Positions 63,293-64,000 of a stretch of DNA of 64,000 nucleotides are shown piece after piece. The DNA lies in the NCBI GenBank assembly GCA_016213845.1, contig JACQZN010000049.1:46150-110149 (forward strand). The letters run 5' to 3'. This DNA is from Candidatus Wallbacteria bacterium. GTDB taxonomy: Bacteria > Muiribacteriota > UBA6191 > JACPRK01. A model generated the notes under the pieces. That model was not told where the DNA came from, searched no databases, and was given only the letters and a program-made list of their open reading frames with translations. The number at the start of each line of letters is the position of its first letter. The first letter of the stretch is position 1. The position numbers and the translations under genes are program-made.

Positions 63293-63547
63293 GCGCGCCC
63301 TGGCCGTCACTGCCGGAAGCGATGAGTGTCGCTCTTGGACGGTGCGGCTGCGGGCCACCTGAGGCGCCCGAATCGGCCACGGAAGGAGGTGCGAAAGATG
63401 AAGATGGCAGGGAAAGGTGACCTGAACACCCCTGGTTTTACCCTAGGAAACACACGCCACGCGTCTGGAGAGACGACCACAAGGAAACATGGACACTTGC
63501 GAGAGGATCTCCGGAGAAGTGGCAAGACACCCTTTGGAGGGAATCTG

Positions 63548-64000
63548 ATGAGAATCGCATTGTTTGTTCTGGCTGCGTTCGCGCTCGCGATCGCGGCGCC
63601 CGCTTTCGCGGGCCCCTTCTCGGATGTGCCGGCGGGCCACTGGGCCTACAAGGCCATCGAGAAGTCCGTCGAGGCCGGCATCCTGCAGGGCTACGACGGG
63701 AGCTTCCACGGCAACAAGACCCTGAACCGCTACCAGATGGCGGTCGTCGTGGCTCGCATGCTCGATCGGATCGAGACCATGGGCCCCGGCAAGATCAGCA
63801 AGAAGGACATCGAGAACCTCGAGGCACTGACCATCGAGTTCGCCGATGAGCTGGCTCTGCTGAACGTCAAGGTTTCGACCCTCGAGGACGGCTTTGCCGA
63901 GCTCAAGAAGGACGTCGACGGCCTCAAGAAGGACTTCGCGGGTGGCGGCGCCAAGGCCGGCATCAGCGGGTTGTTCCAGGCTCGCTGGATCATGACGGAC
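63548..64000 (+). CDS. Second SLH-domain porin, N-terminal part (runs off the window)
   Basis: 151 codons are visible. Signal peptide (about 1-21, MRIALFVLAAFALAIAAPAFAG), SLH domain about 22-75 (GPFSDVPAGHWAYKAIEKSV, GILQGYDGSFHGNKTLNRYQMAVVVARML), then the coiled-coil segment 'IENLEALTIEFADELALLNVKVSTLEDG', nearly identical to the first porin, and the start of the barrel (AGISGLFQARW). It is a tandem paralogue. The ATG at 63548 has GGAGG and is followed directly by a signal peptide; an in-frame ATG at 63398 with a stronger ribosome site is an alternative. Confidence 0.88.
   Translation, partial: MRIALFVLAAFALAIAAPAFAGPFSDVPAGHWAYKAIEKSVEAGILQGYDGSFHGNKTLNRYQMAVVVARMLDRIETMGPGKISKKDIENLEALTIEFADELALLNVKVSTLEDGFAELKKDVDGLKKDFAGGGAKAGISGLFQARWIMTD

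Larger units (their letters stand above)
63020..63547. other. Intergenic region between the two SLH porin genes
   Basis: 528 bases holding a terminator (63050-63083), a GC-rich 160-base block without a gene, a sigma-70-like promoter (63264-63292) and a leader of about 250 bases. The reading frame of the second porin is open from 63398, where ATG is preceded by GGAAGGAGGT; the possible 50-residue extension is discussed in the findings. Confidence 0.65.

Overview
This is a GC-rich chromosomal segment from a Gram-negative-type (diderm) bacterium, probably an uncultured lineage. Evidence for an outer membrane is the pair of S-layer-homology (SLH) porins at the right end, a separate outer-membrane beta-barrel protein, an O-antigen-ligase-like protein, lipopolysaccharide/exopolysaccharide-type glycosyltransferases, LysM and TPR envelope proteins and a flagellar export apparatus. 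SLH porins occur in Cyanobacteria, Deinococcota, Synergistota, Negativicutes, Armatimonadota and several candidate phyla. The window has no rRNA gene and I cannot name the phylum. Genes are tightly packed, with many ATGA/GTGA stop-start overlaps, so most are in operons.

Layout. 1-2.1 kb: end of a Gld-type ABC auxiliary operon, then ychF. 2.2-5.9 kb (minus): LysM protein, a large pilin-like membrane protein and two prepilin-like proteins. 6.0-10.2 kb (plus): an NtrB/NtrC-like two-component pair and a receiver-kinase protein. 10.2-21.4 kb (minus): a flagellar operon, fliM-fliO-fliP-fliQ-fliR-flhB-flhA-flhG-flhG-flhF, plus two secreted proteins of unknown role. 21.8-24.5 kb (minus): a TPR protein and an outer-membrane barrel. 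24.5-30.4 kb (plus): polysaccharide genes (double GT2, C39-like peptidase, GT4, GT2-phosphoglycosyltransferase fusion). 30.5-35.7 kb (plus): a sigma-54 activator gene broken by an in-frame TGA and a hybrid histidine kinase. 35.8-38.2 kb: a small cassette (membrane protein, VOC protein, Cdd1-like protein, PadR regulator) flanked by copies of the hybrid kinase 3' end. 38.3-48.6 kb (mostly minus): hydrolases, a fused sugar-binding protein/permease, xseAB, PAP2, a saccharopine-dehydrogenase-like enzyme, a TIG lipoprotein, selD and fur. 49-52.7 kb (plus): O-antigen ligase and two GT4 enzymes. 52.7-59 kb (minus): pentapeptide-repeat protein, groESL under a CIRCE operator, and a HEAT/beta-propeller membrane protein. 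59.2-64 kb: ECF sigma/anti-sigma pair, tatA and two SLH porins.

The points most worth attention: the flagellar export gate is unusual (FlhB ends before its NPTH autocleavage domain, FlhA has lost a conserved Asp, and there are two FlhG paralogues of which only one keeps the FlhF-activating DQAxxLR motif). selD is a selenoprotein gene whose N-terminal part is easily missed because of a UGA codon. A MITE-like inverted-repeat element occurs twice, once flanked by 14-bp direct repeats. The sigma-54 activator gene is split inside a PAS domain. A perfect 10-bp palindrome lies between the VOC and Cdd1/PadR genes.
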